Positions 1 to 8,706 of a stretch of 64,000 bases of DNA are shown here, piece after piece. This stretch comes from JAIQFL01 sp035295745. Its GTDB lineage: Bacteria; Acidobacteriota; Terriglobia; Bryobacterales; Bryobacteraceae. The stretch covers positions 1-64,000 of the forward strand of contig DATGIL010000101.1 of the NCBI GenBank assembly GCA_035295745.1, given 5' to 3'. A model generated the notes under the pieces. The model was not told where the DNA came from. It did no database searches and saw only the letters and a list, made by a program, of their open reading frames with translations. Made by a program: the position numbers and the translations under genes. Every line of letters begins with the position of its first letter. Positions within the stretch are counted from its first letter, which is position 1.

Positions 1-753
1 GTTGAGCGAGTGGATGAGATTGGCCGTTTCGCGTCTCTGGTCTAGCCGGACGCCCTGGGGCAAATCGAGATTGCGGATGGGTCGCGAGCCGCCGCGGAAC
101 ATGACGGGCTGATAGACTGCCGGGAGAAAGCCGTTGGTGTACATCGGCTGGCCCGCTTCCAGCGCCCCGCCCGGATCGGGCATCACCACATAAGCCGGCA
201 GCGATTCCGCCTCCGATCCTAAGCCGTAGACCACCCAGCTTCCCATTGCCGGGAATCCCGGAATCACGCGACCCGTCATCATCTGATACTGAGCCGCCGA
301 GTGCACTACCATGTCACCGTGCATGGAACGTACGATGCACAGGTCATCGACCACCTCGGCCTGGTGCGGAAACAGGTCCGATACCTCAATGCCCGACTTG
401 CCGTACTTCTGAAAGGTCCGCTTGCAGCCCAGAATGCGCGAGTCGGAGTTGACGTTTTGATACTTCACATCGCCGAACTCGGCGGGGCGCTTCTGGCCGT
501 TCAGTTCGTTGAGCAGCGGCTTCGGATCCCACGTCTCCAGGTGCGAGGGGCCCCCGGCCATATAGACGAAGATGAACGCCTTGGCCTTGGCATGTTCCGG
601 CATGTTCGGCGGCTTGGGAGCCAGCGGATTGTAGCGCGCCGCCTTTGCCTGTGTATTCGCCATCATTGAGGCGAACGCCAACGATCCCGCACCGCAGAAG
701 CAGTCGCTCAGAAACTCGCGGCGATTGCGCGCATACCGGACATGTTCAGACAT
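1..753 (-). CDS. DUF1501 domain protein, 3' end outside window
   Basis: The first 251 residues of a DUF1501 protein are visible; the frame is still open at base 1, so the C-terminus is missing. The start is the ATG at 753 (M-S-E-H-V-R-Y-A-R). The N-terminus has a Tat-like R-N-R-R-E-F-L stretch followed by a short hydrophobic segment, which suggests export. Family features include F-V-Y-M-A-G-G-P-S-H-L-E-T-W-D-P-K near residue 64. DUF1501 proteins resemble the sulfatase/alkaline phosphatase fold and are almost always encoded with PSCyt2/PSD1 proteins. That partner lies 16 bp upstream here, so the two form an operon. The substrate is unknown. Confidence 0.9.
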   Translation of the reverse strand, partial: MSEHVRYARNRREFLSDCFCGAGSLAFASMMANTQAKAARYNPLAPKPPNMPEHAKAKAFIFVYMAGGPSHLETWDPKPLLNELNGQKRPAEFGDVKYQNVNSDSRILGCKRTFQKYGKSGIEVSDLFPHQAEVVDDLCIVRSMHGDMVVHSAAQYQMMTGRVIPGFPAMGSWVVYGLGSEAESLPAYVVMPDPGGALEAGQPMYTNGFLPAVYQPVMFRGGSRPIRNLDLPQGVRLDQRRETANLIHSLN

Positions 754-769
754 CGTATCTCTCCAGGCC

Positions 770-2773
770 TCAGTTCACGTAAAGAAAAGCATTCAGGTTG
801 AAGACTGCCAAGGCAAACTCCTTTACCTTGGCGGGGTCGTCGGAATCGCCAGCCAGAAACTTCGCCGCCAGCGCTTTCTCGCCGGCAGTGGGCAAGCGGC
901 CCGCGGCCAGACGCCACGCATAATCGATGCGCTCGGGTGTAGTGGCGCGTTCTTTCAGCAAGCGTGCCGCGAATGCCGCCGCCAGGTCATTCGAGGTCTG
1001 CCCATTCAACATCTCGAGGGCTTGCGGAGCGTGCGTGGATTGTTCGCGGCGGGCGCACGAGAGCAGCGTGTCGGGCGCATCGAAGACTTCTTCAAACGGC
1101 AGTCGCAGATTGCGTTTGTAGATCATATACAAAGTACGCCGGTCGTACTCAGTCTTATCGCGCGTAGCCACCCAATACTGCGGGCGCTTGAGCATCAGCA
1201 CGAGTTCGGGATCGATAGGCACCATGAAACTCGGTCCGCCGGCCTTCATATTCAAACGTCCCGAGACAGCCAGCATGGCATCGCGAATCTCTTCCGCTTC
1301 CAGGCGCTGATGGGTGAACTTCCACAGCAGGGCGTTGTCGGAATCCTTCTCCTCGGCCAACTTCTCTATGGGCGAGATGCTCGACTCGCGGTAGGCGCTC
1401 GAGAGCAGGATCATCCGGTGGATCGGCTTCATCTTCCATCCGGCTTCGATGAAGCGGGTGGCCAGCCAGTCGAGCAGTTCCGGATGCGAAGGCCGCGATC
1501 CCATGCGGCCGAAATCATTGGCGCTGGCAACGATGCCGCGGCCGAAATGGCCCTGCCAGATGCGGTTCACCATCACACGCGCCGTCAGGGGATTGGCCGG
1601 ATCCACGATCCACTCGGCGAGTTTAAGACGAGGATGATCGGTGTCGATCGGTTCCTCGGGAGTTCCTTCCGGCACCAGGATGCCAAGCGGCCGCACCCCT
1701 ACTTTGGCCGTCGGATTCAGATAATCGCCATGAAACAGCACCTGGATCGGAGACGCCTTCGCGGGGTCGTCCTGCACGCTGTAGATCGATGCCAGCGGCG
1801 CGGGCATCTTATCGTCGAGAGCATCCAGATCGGTCTCGATCTTGGCCTTCTCGCCATCCGGAGCCCGCCGCAACTGCATCTGCAGGCGCCGCTGCTCCTG
1901 CTGGATCGGCGCGGCCTTCGCCTTCCATGCTTCCTGCTCTTCTTTGCTGGCCAGCACCAGATCGTTGGGCTGCGTCTGCGCGAAGTGAGCCTGCAGGCGA
2001 TAGTAGTCCGACTGGCGGAAGGGATCGAATTTGTGATCGTGGCAGCGCGCGCATCCCACTGTGACCCCCAGGAACGATGCGCCCACGATATTTGTCATCT
2101 CGGTGAGCACTTCGTTATGAGAACTGGCGACGTCCTGGTTGCCGGCGTTTTTGCGCAAAGGGCCCAGACGATTGAAGCCGCTGGCGATAAGATATTCGGT
2201 GTTCTTGGCATCCATCTCGTCGCCCGCAAGTTGCTCCTTCACGAACTCGTTGTAGGGCCTGTCGTCATTGAAACTTTGCACTACATAGTCGCGATAGCGC
2301 CACGCATCCGGACGGTGCATGTCGTACTCGTATCCATCGGATTCGGCGAAGCGTACCACATCGAGCCAATGGCGGCCCCATTGCTCGCCGTAGTGCTGGG
2401 ATGCGAGCAGGCGATCGACAACCTTCTCCCAGGCATTCGCGGATTTGTCGCGCACAAATGCGTCAATTTCTTCGGGTGTGGGAGGAAGGCCGGTGAGGTC
2501 GAACGTGATGCGGCGGAGGAGGGTGGCGCGGTCTGCGGCGGGTGCGGGTTTCAGGCCGGCTCTGCGCAATCCGGCGAGTATGAAGGCGTCGACGGGTGTC
2601 TGGATCCACGCTTTGGCTGCGGGGTCGGTAAATGTGGGAAGAGGCGGGTCCTGGCGAGGTTGAAATGCCCAGTGGCGGCGCTCGCCGGCGGTGTAGGTTC
2701 CCAGAGGGGCGACCGAAATCTCGTTTGCCCAGAGTGCCAGGGCCAGTCCCAAAATCGGAATCAATCGCTTCAT
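770..2773 (-). CDS. PSCyt2 (DUF1549) / PSD1 (DUF1553) secreted protein
   Basis: A 667-residue protein with an N-terminal signal sequence (M-K-R-L-I-P-I-L-G-L-A-L-A-L-W-A). The DUF1549 (PSCyt2) region spans about residues 55-250, with R-I-T-F-D-L-T-G-L-P-P-T-P and a C-A-R-C-H c-type haem-like motif near residue 240. The DUF1553 (PSD1) region is in the C-terminal half, with T-A-R-V-M-V-N-R-I-W-Q-G-H-F-G. Such proteins are abundant in Planctomycetes, Verrucomicrobia and Acidobacteria; a role in polysaccharide or sulfated-glycan metabolism has been suggested but not shown. It is followed after 16 bp by the DUF1501 gene, its usual partner. Full length for the family. Confidence 0.95.
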   Translation of the reverse strand: MKRLIPILGLALALWANEISVAPLGTYTAGERRHWAFQPRQDPPLPTFTDPAAKAWIQTPVDAFILAGLRRAGLKPAPAADRATLLRRITFDLTGLPPTPEEIDAFVRDKSANAWEKVVDRLLASQHYGEQWGRHWLDVVRFAESDGYEYDMHRPDAWRYRDYVVQSFNDDRPYNEFVKEQLAGDEMDAKNTEYLIASGFNRLGPLRKNAGNQDVASSHNEVLTEMTNIVGASFLGVTVGCARCHDHKFDPFRQSDYYRLQAHFAQTQPNDLVLASKEEQEAWKAKAAPIQQEQRRLQMQLRRAPDGEKAKIETDLDALDDKMPAPLASIYSVQDDPAKASPIQVLFHGDYLNPTAKVGVRPLGILVPEGTPEEPIDTDHPRLKLAEWIVDPANPLTARVMVNRIWQGHFGRGIVASANDFGRMGSRPSHPELLDWLATRFIEAGWKMKPIHRMILLSSAYRESSISPIEKLAEEKDSDNALLWKFTHQRLEAEEIRDAMLAVSGRLNMKAGGPSFMVPIDPELVLMLKRPQYWVATRDKTEYDRRTLYMIYKRNLRLPFEEVFDAPDTLLSCARREQSTHAPQALEMLNGQTSNDLAAAFAARLLKERATTPERIDYAWRLAAGRLPTAGEKALAAKFLAGDSDDPAKVKEFALAVFNLNAFLYVN

Positions 2774-3159
2774 ACATCCCTCTCTGGTGCGGTACAGCAG
2801 TGCTTGTCCTGAAAACTATCATACGCTGGCCCCACAGTCACCTGTCTTCGGATAGGCTTGCCGACGTGGATGTACGGCTTCCTAGGGGCAAAGGCTGTGC
2901 TGAAACTGAAAAGCTGTGAAAATCCGCGGAGTCGACCTGACTGCCTCGGCAGGTCCGGCACTTTGAGTGATGGGATAAGCAAGTTTTGCTTTGCGCCCTC
3001 CGCCTTCCCAGCCACGCGTTGGAGCTCTTTCCCGCTCTCTTGCGCGAGCCTGGCAACGAATCGTGCCCTCCCATACGCTGCGTGGGCCAGCGGGTTTTGG
3101 TTTTCGCGGTCCCGACTCGGTAAACTGACAATTAACTCGTCTTACGTTTTGGAGTATTT
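2774..3159. other. Intergenic region without a recognised gene
   Basis: This 386-bp gap separates the divergent PSD1 gene and the first PEP-CTERM gene. The open frames in it are short and resemble no known protein. It must hold the promoters of both genes, but no confident -35/-10 or sigma-54 element was found. Several G/C-rich inverted stretches occur, none matching a riboswitch class I recognise. Confidence 0.5.
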
Positions 3160-3828
3160 GTGCGCTTACTAACCGCCCTAACCGTCTTAGTGCTGATGAT
3201 GGTATCGTCCGCCACAGCGGGCGTTGTAACCTACACGAGTTCGACGGCGTTTTTCGCAGCGCTTGCAGGAGCCACGCCACAGGTGGAAGATTATTCCTCA
3301 CCAGTTTTTAGCGATGGGCAGGATATCTCTCTGGGCAGCACCCTCGACGGCATTACTTACTCGGACTTTGTGCTGACTGGCGGCGCGACACAGTTAGATA
3401 TTACAAATAAATTCAATTCCTTTTCGGGCTTGAGTCTCGGCGCTGACCACACTACTAACGCGGGATTGACCTTCTTTTTCGGCGGGGAGGGCGCGACTAT
3501 TACCTTCGCCGCACCAGTGTTCGCCGTTGGCATCTTCGACAACGTGAATTTGAATTCGGGCAACTATTCCGTTACCGCGGCTGGGACAACGGCAAGCACC
3601 GATAGTACCGCTTACGATACCAGCACCTTTGTTTTTGCGGGCCTGATCTCGACCACGCCCTTTACGTCAGCCAGTTTTACCAGCTCCGATTCCGCGCTTG
3701 GCTCTTTTAACGTGGCGGAGATCGTGAGCGTCGCGACACCCGAGCCATCCGCCTGGTTTGGGCTTGGATTGATCGCATTGGCTTTGGCCTGGCGACGCAT
3801 CCGGACCACGGCCGCTAACCGAAATTAG
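3160..3828 (+). CDS. PEP-CTERM sorting domain protein
   Basis: A 222-residue exported protein. It starts at GTG 3160 behind GGAG at 3151-3154. A signal peptide ends near T-A-G (about residue 21). The middle is Ser/Thr/Gly-rich beta-strand sequence. The C-terminus carries T-P-E-P-S-A-W-F, a hydrophobic segment (G-L-G-L-I-A-L-A-L-A-W) and a basic tail (R-R-I-R-T-T), the PEP-CTERM signal processed by an exosortase. Such proteins are usually surface or exopolysaccharide-associated. The 3' end overlaps the convergent XRE gene by 14 bp. No exosortase gene is in the window. Confidence 0.93.
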   Translation: MRLLTALTVLVLMMVSSATAGVVTYTSSTAFFAALAGATPQVEDYSSPVFSDGQDISLGSTLDGITYSDFVLTGGATQLDITNKFNSFSGLSLGADHTTNAGLTFFFGGEGATITFAAPVFAVGIFDNVNLNSGNYSVTAAGTTASTDSTAYDTSTFVFAGLISTTPFTSASFTSSDSALGSFNVAEIVSVATPEPSAWFGLGLIALALAWRRIRTTAANRN

Positions 3829-4246
3829 CGCGGCTGGACTGCCTGGCAAGCACGCGAGTGAGTTGACGCACCAGTTGCCGTAGTTCGGTACGTTCGGCCC
3901 GCAGTTCTTCCAGTATTCGGCACATTTTCAGGCCAGGGATGGCAATCTTCCTCTCCTTCTCCTTCCGCTCCCCATTAGCTTGTGCCGGCCGGTCCGTTCC
4001 CGTTTCCCGCTTCTCCAATTGAAACAACTCGGGCAGACGCATGCCCAGCGCGTTCGCGACCTTTAAAACGGTGGACAGGGACACGTTCTTCTCTCCCCGC
4101 TCCACATGTCCCATATACGTCCTGTGAAAGCCACAGACTTCCGCGAATTGTTCCTGAGACCATCCCAGCCGATTTCGCAGTCTTCGAATTCGGTCGCCGA
4201 GGGATTTCTGAATGTGTTCGAGCTCAATGGCTTTTTGAACCGGCAT
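3815..4246 (-). CDS. XRE-family helix-turn-helix regulator
   Basis: A 143-residue DNA-binding protein. The HTH_3 domain covers about residues 16-75, including L-G-W-S-Q-E-Q-F-A-E-V-C-G-F-H-R-T-Y and V-S-L-S-T-V-L-K-V-A-N-A-L. The C-terminal third is basic and probably coiled-coil. I start it at the ATG at 4246 (M-P-V-Q-K-A-I) because a GGAGGA sequence lies 5 nt upstream; an ATG 15 nt further up (4261) has no ribosome binding site. Convergent and slightly overlapping with the PEP-CTERM gene. Target genes are unknown. Confidence 0.85.
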   Translation of the reverse strand: MPVQKAIELEHIQKSLGDRIRRLRNRLGWSQEQFAEVCGFHRTYMGHVERGEKNVSLSTVLKVANALGMRLPELFQLEKRETGTDRPAQANGERKEKERKIAIPGLKMCRILEELRAERTELRQLVRQLTRVLARQSSRANFG

Positions 4247-4390
4247 GTCTTCCTCCGCCATTACGGTTGCAGTTCGGATGCTACAGCGATAAAAGTCCCC
4301 AGTTTTTAGATAGCCTAAGTGCGTTTAGGCACCGTTTGTACGTTTCGGATGCGATTCTGAATTGCGGCCTTGCCTGCCCTTAGAGGATAA

Positions 4391-4873
4391 TTGCATAGCT
4401 TTTGCAACTTAGCGTTGGCTGCGGGCTCACACGCACGGCTAACTTCTTCGGGTGGCGATCTTATTACGGCCTCACAACCAGCAAAGAGTGCGCCTGCAGT
4501 CCTCGTCCTCGAGGACTCAGAACCAGTTCTGCAGGTTCTTCGTACAGTCTTGAACCAACCGAAAACCTTCCACCTCATGGAAGCCCGGTCGTGCGGGGCG
4601 GCGCTGGAGGCCGCGCGCCGCGGAGCCGTCGACATTCTGATTGCTGACCTGATTCTGCCGGATGGTATGGGAACCAGCGTGGCGCGCAGGTTGCAAGCCG
4701 TCAATCCCAATCTCAAAGTGATTCTCACCTCCGGAACCCCGATATCGGCCTGGGGGGAGCTGGTTATGCACGACGTACAGTCCCTTGCGGAGGGCAGTTG
4801 GCGCTGGCTGGCCAAGCCGTTCCCTCCACGGTCTGTGGTCGAGCTCGTTCGCGAATTGCTGGGAGTCGAATAA
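4391..4873 (+). CDS. Single-domain response regulator (receiver)
   Basis: About 160 residues, essentially one CheY-like receiver domain preceded by a short tail. Visible features are the acidic pair in V-L-V-L-E-D-S-E, the phospho-acceptor Asp in I-A-D-L-I-L-P-D-G, the Ser/Thr switch in L-T-S-G-T-P and the Lys in A-K-P-F. There is no output domain. The start is uncertain: no ATG precedes the domain in frame, and TTG at 4391, four nt after GAGG, is the best candidate. No kinase is adjacent, so the partner is unknown. Confidence 0.8.
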   Translation: MHSFCNLALAAGSHARLTSSGGDLITASQPAKSAPAVLVLEDSEPVLQVLRTVLNQPKTFHLMEARSCGAALEAARRGAVDILIADLILPDGMGTSVARRLQAVNPNLKVILTSGTPISAWGELVMHDVQSLAEGSWRWLAKPFPPRSVVELVRELLGVE

Positions 4874-4939
4874 AGGCTCGGTGTACGTTCGGCGCGTGGT
4901 GATGAGCCCGTTTCCAGACGAATTTGCTACACTCCCATC

Positions 4940-5074
4940 ATGCCGGAACTTCGCGAGGTCCCCAATGAAGGTCCGCCCTTTCTGGGTACCTGGCGCCGTG
5001 TTTACATCGGCATCCTGATCTACCTGGCAGCAATCATCGTCGTCTTCTACGTGTTCACCCGGGCTTACCGATGA
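4940..5074 (+). CDS. Small single-pass membrane protein coupled to symporter
   Basis: A 44-codon ORF reading M-P-E-L-R-E-V-P-N-E-G-P-P-F-L-G-T-W-R-R and then a hydrophobic segment (V-Y-I-G-I-L-I-Y-L-A-A-I-I-V-V-F-Y-V-F) ending in R-A-Y-R. Its stop TGA (5072-5074) overlaps the ATG of the symporter at 5071 as ATGA, indicating translational coupling. One membrane helix with an N-in topology is predicted from the W-R-R before it. Micro-proteins of this sort sit directly ahead of SSS-family symporter genes in other bacteria and may assist the transporter; the role here is inferred from position only. Confidence 0.75.
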   Translation: MPELREVPNEGPPFLGTWRRVYIGILIYLAAIIVVFYVFTRAYR

Positions 5075-6783
5075 GGCCTCTCGACTGGATCGTCCTGGTC
5101 ACCACACTTTGTTCAATCGTAGCGTACGGTTTGTACCGAAGCCGTGGCAGCAATACCGTCGATCGCTACCTGCTGGCGGGCAAGACGATGCCTTGGTACG
5201 CCATGGCGCTCTCGATCATGGCCACTCAGGCCAGCGCCATCACGTTCATCTCCACCACCGGGCAGGCGTATGCCGACGGCATGCGTTTCGTGCAGTTCTA
5301 TTTTGGGTTGCCGCTGGCAATGGTGGTGATCTGTTCCACGGTGGTTCCGGTCTTTCATCGCACCAAAGTCTACACCGCCTACGAGTACCTGGAACAGCGT
5401 TTCGACAGCAAGACGCGCGTACTCGGAAGCCTGATCTTTTTGTTGCAGCGCGGCCTCTCGGCGGGCATGACCATCTACGCGCCGGCCATCGTGCTTTCGG
5501 CAATCCTCCAGTGGCCCGAGCGCACCACCACCTCCCTGATGGGAGCGGTCGTCGTCACCTACACAGTACTGGGAGGCATCAAGGCGGTCACGTGGTCGGA
5601 TGTGCAGCAGATGTGCGTGATCTTCCTCGGATTGGTGATCGCACTGGTCACGGTATTGGTATTGTTGCCGTCTTCGGTCTCCTTCGGCGATGCGGTTTAC
5701 CTGGCGGGTGCGGCTGGACGGCTGAATGCCGTCACCACCACCTTCCAATGGTCCGACCGTTTCAATATCTGGAGCGGCTTGCTGGGCGGCACCTTCCTTT
5801 TCCTCTCCTATTTCGGCTGCGATCAGTCGCAGGTGCAACGGTACCTGACCGGAAAATCCATCGCGCAGAGCAAGCTCAGCCTGCTATTCAACGCCGTCGC
5901 CAAGATTCCGATGCAGTTTTTCATTCTCTTCATCGGAGCCATGGTCTTTGTCTTCTATCTTTTCATTCAGCCGCCGCTTCTTTTTCAGCAAGCCGAGCTG
6001 CTGCGCATCCAAAACCGGCCGGAGTTTGCCGCGATCCAGCAGCAATACGATCGCGCCTATGCCCATCGGCGCGATGCTGCGTTGGCACTGGCGCAAGAAC
6101 GACGCTCGGGAGACGGCGCGGCGGAAGCGCGCAGCAAAGCAGAGTATCGCGCGGCGGAAAAGGAATTCGACGAGGCCCGTACCCAGGCACAGAGCCTGGT
6201 ATCCGCGGCCGGCGGGGAAAAGGGCTTCACCGACACCAATTACATCTTCCTCACCTTCGTGACGCGCTTCTTGCCCGTGGGAATCGTGGGTCTCGTGATC
6301 GCTGTGATCTTCGCGGCGACTATGTCCGCCAGTTCCGGAGAGATTAACTCGCTGGCCACCGTCACGGTGGTGGATCTGTACCGTCGCTTTGTGAAGCGCG
6401 GCGCCTCCGATCATCATTACCTGGTGGCCTCGCGCTGGGCCACGCTTTTCTGGGGTGTCTACGCGGTCGCTTTCGCCGGAATTGCGGGACGCCTCGGCTC
6501 GTTGATCGTGGCCGTGAACAAAGTGGGCTCGCTGTTTTATGGAACCCTGCTGGGCTGTTTTGTGCTGGCGTTCGGCTTTCGGCGCGTCCGCGGGACTGCT
6601 ACCTTCATCGGGATGCTGGTGGGCGAAGCGGCGATTCTCTCCACCGCGCAATTCACGGATGTTTCGTGGCTGTGGTACAACCCGATCGGATGCGCCGTGG
6701 TTGTAGTCACCGCTCTGCTTGTCACCGCGCTGAGCCCTGGCGGCGCGTCCAGCGCCATACCAGAAACGCAACGAGCAGGATAG
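5071..6783 (+). CDS. Sodium:solute symporter (SSS family)
   Basis: A 570-residue polytopic membrane protein of the SSS family. Segments include Y-L-L-A-G-K-T-M-P-W-Y-A-M-A-L-S-I-M-A-T-Q-A-S-A-I-T-F near the N-terminus and the later I-F-A-A-T-M-S-A-S-S-G-E-I-N-S-L-A-T helix that is typical of these carriers. A charged, Ala/Glu/Arg-rich cytoplasmic or periplasmic insertion occupies about residues 320-380. The substrate cannot be read from sequence; sugars, sialic acid or carboxylates are options. Start ATG 5071 overlaps the upstream micro-protein stop. The last 62 bp overlap the convergent DedA gene. Confidence 0.92.
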   Translation: MRPLDWIVLVTTLCSIVAYGLYRSRGSNTVDRYLLAGKTMPWYAMALSIMATQASAITFISTTGQAYADGMRFVQFYFGLPLAMVVICSTVVPVFHRTKVYTAYEYLEQRFDSKTRVLGSLIFLLQRGLSAGMTIYAPAIVLSAILQWPERTTTSLMGAVVVTYTVLGGIKAVTWSDVQQMCVIFLGLVIALVTVLVLLPSSVSFGDAVYLAGAAGRLNAVTTTFQWSDRFNIWSGLLGGTFLFLSYFGCDQSQVQRYLTGKSIAQSKLSLLFNAVAKIPMQFFILFIGAMVFVFYLFIQPPLLFQQAELLRIQNRPEFAAIQQQYDRAYAHRRDAALALAQERRSGDGAAEARSKAEYRAAEKEFDEARTQAQSLVSAAGGEKGFTDTNYIFLTFVTRFLPVGIVGLVIAVIFAATMSASSGEINSLATVTVVDLYRRFVKRGASDHHYLVASRWATLFWGVYAVAFAGIAGRLGSLIVAVNKVGSLFYGTLLGCFVLAFGFRRVRGTATFIGMLVGEAAILSTAQFTDVSWLWYNPIGCAVVVVTALLVTALSPGGASSAIPETQRAG

Positions 6784-7324
6784 CCGCACCACCCGCAATC
6801 GCCAGCATGTAGTGGTGAATCTCCTTTTCCACCGCATGCCAGCGGTCTCCCAGCAAGTATCCCAGCGTGAGAAATGCGGTCACCCACAAGGCTGCGCCGC
6901 TGTACGCGAAAAGCGCGAAGATAGGAGCCCGGACCTCGGCGATTCCCGCGGCATACGCGGTGAAATGGCGCACTCCCGGAATGAAGTAACCGAACGTCAG
7001 GCTCCAATGCCCGGCGCGCTCGAAGAATTTGTGCGCCCGGTTGATGTGATCCTCCCGCAATCGCACATATTTGCCGTATCGGTGGACCAGCGTGAGCCCA
7101 AAGGTGCGGCCGAGCCAGAAGCTGATCGAGATGCCGCAGGCACTTCCCGCGAATGCCGCGACGAACGTCAGGGGCGCTGCGAACTGCCCGCGGTATATCA
7201 GATAGCCCGAGAAGGTGAGCAGCGTCTCATCCGGCACCGGCAACCCGACGATGCCCAGAATCAGCAGGCAGAAGATCGCAATGTAGCCGTATTGCGTGAT
7301 CCACGCGAGGACATGTGCTTCCAT
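6722..7324 (-). CDS. DedA-family membrane protein (SNARE-associated/VTT)
   Basis: A 200-residue membrane protein with the DedA signature: G-L-P-V-P-D-E-T near residue 28, the F-W-L-G-R-T-F-G motif, and F-I-P-G-V-R-H-F-T-A-Y-A-A-G, whose Arg is functionally important in the family. DedA/VTT proteins are linked to undecaprenyl-phosphate or phospholipid transbilayer movement and to proton-gradient maintenance. It lies 15 bp downstream of glgC and is probably cotranscribed. The 3' end overlaps the convergent symporter gene by 62 bp. Confidence 0.93.
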   Translation of the reverse strand: MEAHVLAWITQYGYIAIFCLLILGIVGLPVPDETLLTFSGYLIYRGQFAAPLTFVAAFAGSACGISISFWLGRTFGLTLVHRYGKYVRLREDHINRAHKFFERAGHWSLTFGYFIPGVRHFTAYAAGIAEVRAPIFALFAYSGAALWVTAFLTLGYLLGDRWHAVEKEIHHYMLAIAGGAAILLVAFLVWRWTRRQGSAR

Positions 7325-7339
7325 GCACGCCTGCGCGTC

Positions 7340-8593
7340 TCAAACTACCAGGTCGGCGATATCGACACCAGTCCGGTTGCCACCCACCACTACGATGCCG
7401 CTCTCCGTCACATGATGCAGCCGGCTCTCGCGTACCAGGTCGTAGCCGATCGCGGCGTCCTCCGGTACCCGCACATTCTTATCCAGGATCGCGCGGCGAA
7501 TCCTGGCGCGCCGCCCGATATCGCAGTTGTCCAAAATGATGGCGTCTTCCACCAAAGCTCCGGAATGAACGCGCACATTACGTCCCAGCACCGAATTGCG
7601 CACCATGCCGCCCGACAGGATACTGCCCCCCGAGACGATGGAGTCGATGGCCTGGCCTCGCCGGTTCTCCTCGTCGAAGGTGAACTTGGCCGGCGGATCC
7701 GGATAGCTGGTGGTACGCACCGGCCACTGCCGGTTGTATAAATTCAAGGCCGGAGAGACGCAGCGCAAATCCATATTGGCTTCGTAATAGGAATCGATCG
7801 TCCCGACGTCACGCCAATAGGGCGGACCGTTCTGCGGCTCACCCGGAATGCGGTTGGTTTGAAAATCGTAGGCAAACATCTCCGCCTTGCCTGCCAGGCG
7901 CGGCAAAATATCGCGCCCGAAATCGTGGCTGCTACGCTCGTCGGCGGCGTCGTCATGCAGCAGGCGGAGCAGCGTGCGCGTGGAAAAGAGGTAATTGCCC
8001 ATTGAGGCATACACGCGGTCGGAATCGCCGGGCATGGTGGGAGCTTCGGGATTCTTCTCATGGAATCCCAGAATGCGGCCATCGTCCGCCGCCTCGATCA
8101 CCCCGAATTCGGTTGAGTGCTTGCGCGGCACGGGAATCGCCGCCACCGTCACCTCGGCACTTTTTTGCACGTGGTACTCCACCATGTGCGTGATATTCAT
8201 GCGGTAGATGTGATCTCCGCCGAAAATCGCCACCACATGGGGATCCGATTGCTCCACCAGGTTGATGTTCTGGTAAATGGCGTCCGCGGTTCCCTGATAC
8301 CAGGTTTCTCCCACCGACCGCATCTGCGCCGGCACCGGGATCACGAACTGGGTCTTCAGCAAACTGCCGAACTGCCAGCCTTCCGAAATATGCTGCAGAA
8401 GCGACTGGCTCCGGAATTGGGTGAGCACATACACCGAGTAGATTCCGGAGTTAATAAAGTTACTCAATACGAAATCGATGATCCGATACTTCCCGCCAAA
8501 TGGGACGGCCGGTTTGGCCCGCTCCCTGGTTAACGGATGAAGGCGGGTGCCCTTCCCGCCGGCCAACACGATGCCCAGCACGCGTATGCGCAT
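7340..8593 (-). CDS. glgC: Glucose-1-phosphate adenylyltransferase
   Basis: A 417-residue enzyme making ADP-glucose from glucose-1-phosphate and ATP, the first committed step of glycogen synthesis. The nucleotidyltransferase signature G-G-K-G-T-R-L-H-P-L-T follows the N-terminus, with K-P-A-V-P-F-G-G-K-Y-R-I-I-D-F after it; G-G-D-H-I-Y-R-M and the C-terminal left-handed beta-helix hexapeptides are present. The length is normal. It is followed by the DedA gene. No other glg gene lies nearby. Confidence 0.96.
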   Translation of the reverse strand: MRIRVLGIVLAGGKGTRLHPLTRERAKPAVPFGGKYRIIDFVLSNFINSGIYSVYVLTQFRSQSLLQHISEGWQFGSLLKTQFVIPVPAQMRSVGETWYQGTADAIYQNINLVEQSDPHVVAIFGGDHIYRMNITHMVEYHVQKSAEVTVAAIPVPRKHSTEFGVIEAADDGRILGFHEKNPEAPTMPGDSDRVYASMGNYLFSTRTLLRLLHDDAADERSSHDFGRDILPRLAGKAEMFAYDFQTNRIPGEPQNGPPYWRDVGTIDSYYEANMDLRCVSPALNLYNRQWPVRTTSYPDPPAKFTFDEENRRGQAIDSIVSGGSILSGGMVRNSVLGRNVRVHSGALVEDAIILDNCDIGRRARIRRAILDKNVRVPEDAAIGYDLVRESRLHHVTESGIVVVGGNRTGVDIADLVV

Positions 8594-8706
8594 AGGTTAT
8601 GACCAATTATCAACCAAGCACTTATTGTTCCAGTCAACTCCCCGGAATGGCAAGATCTTTTTCTGCGGCTCGATAGGACTATGCGCCCTTCGCCACCGCT
8701 GCGTGT

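Noticed and set aside
725..2812. 695-codon plus-strand ORF
   Set aside because: Antisense shadow of the PSCyt2/PSD1 gene, which has a signal peptide and family motifs.
2774..3159. Riboswitch or sigma-54 promoter ahead of the PEP-CTERM gene
   Set aside because: Hairpins are present but match no riboswitch core, and no GG-N10-GC element at proper spacing was found.
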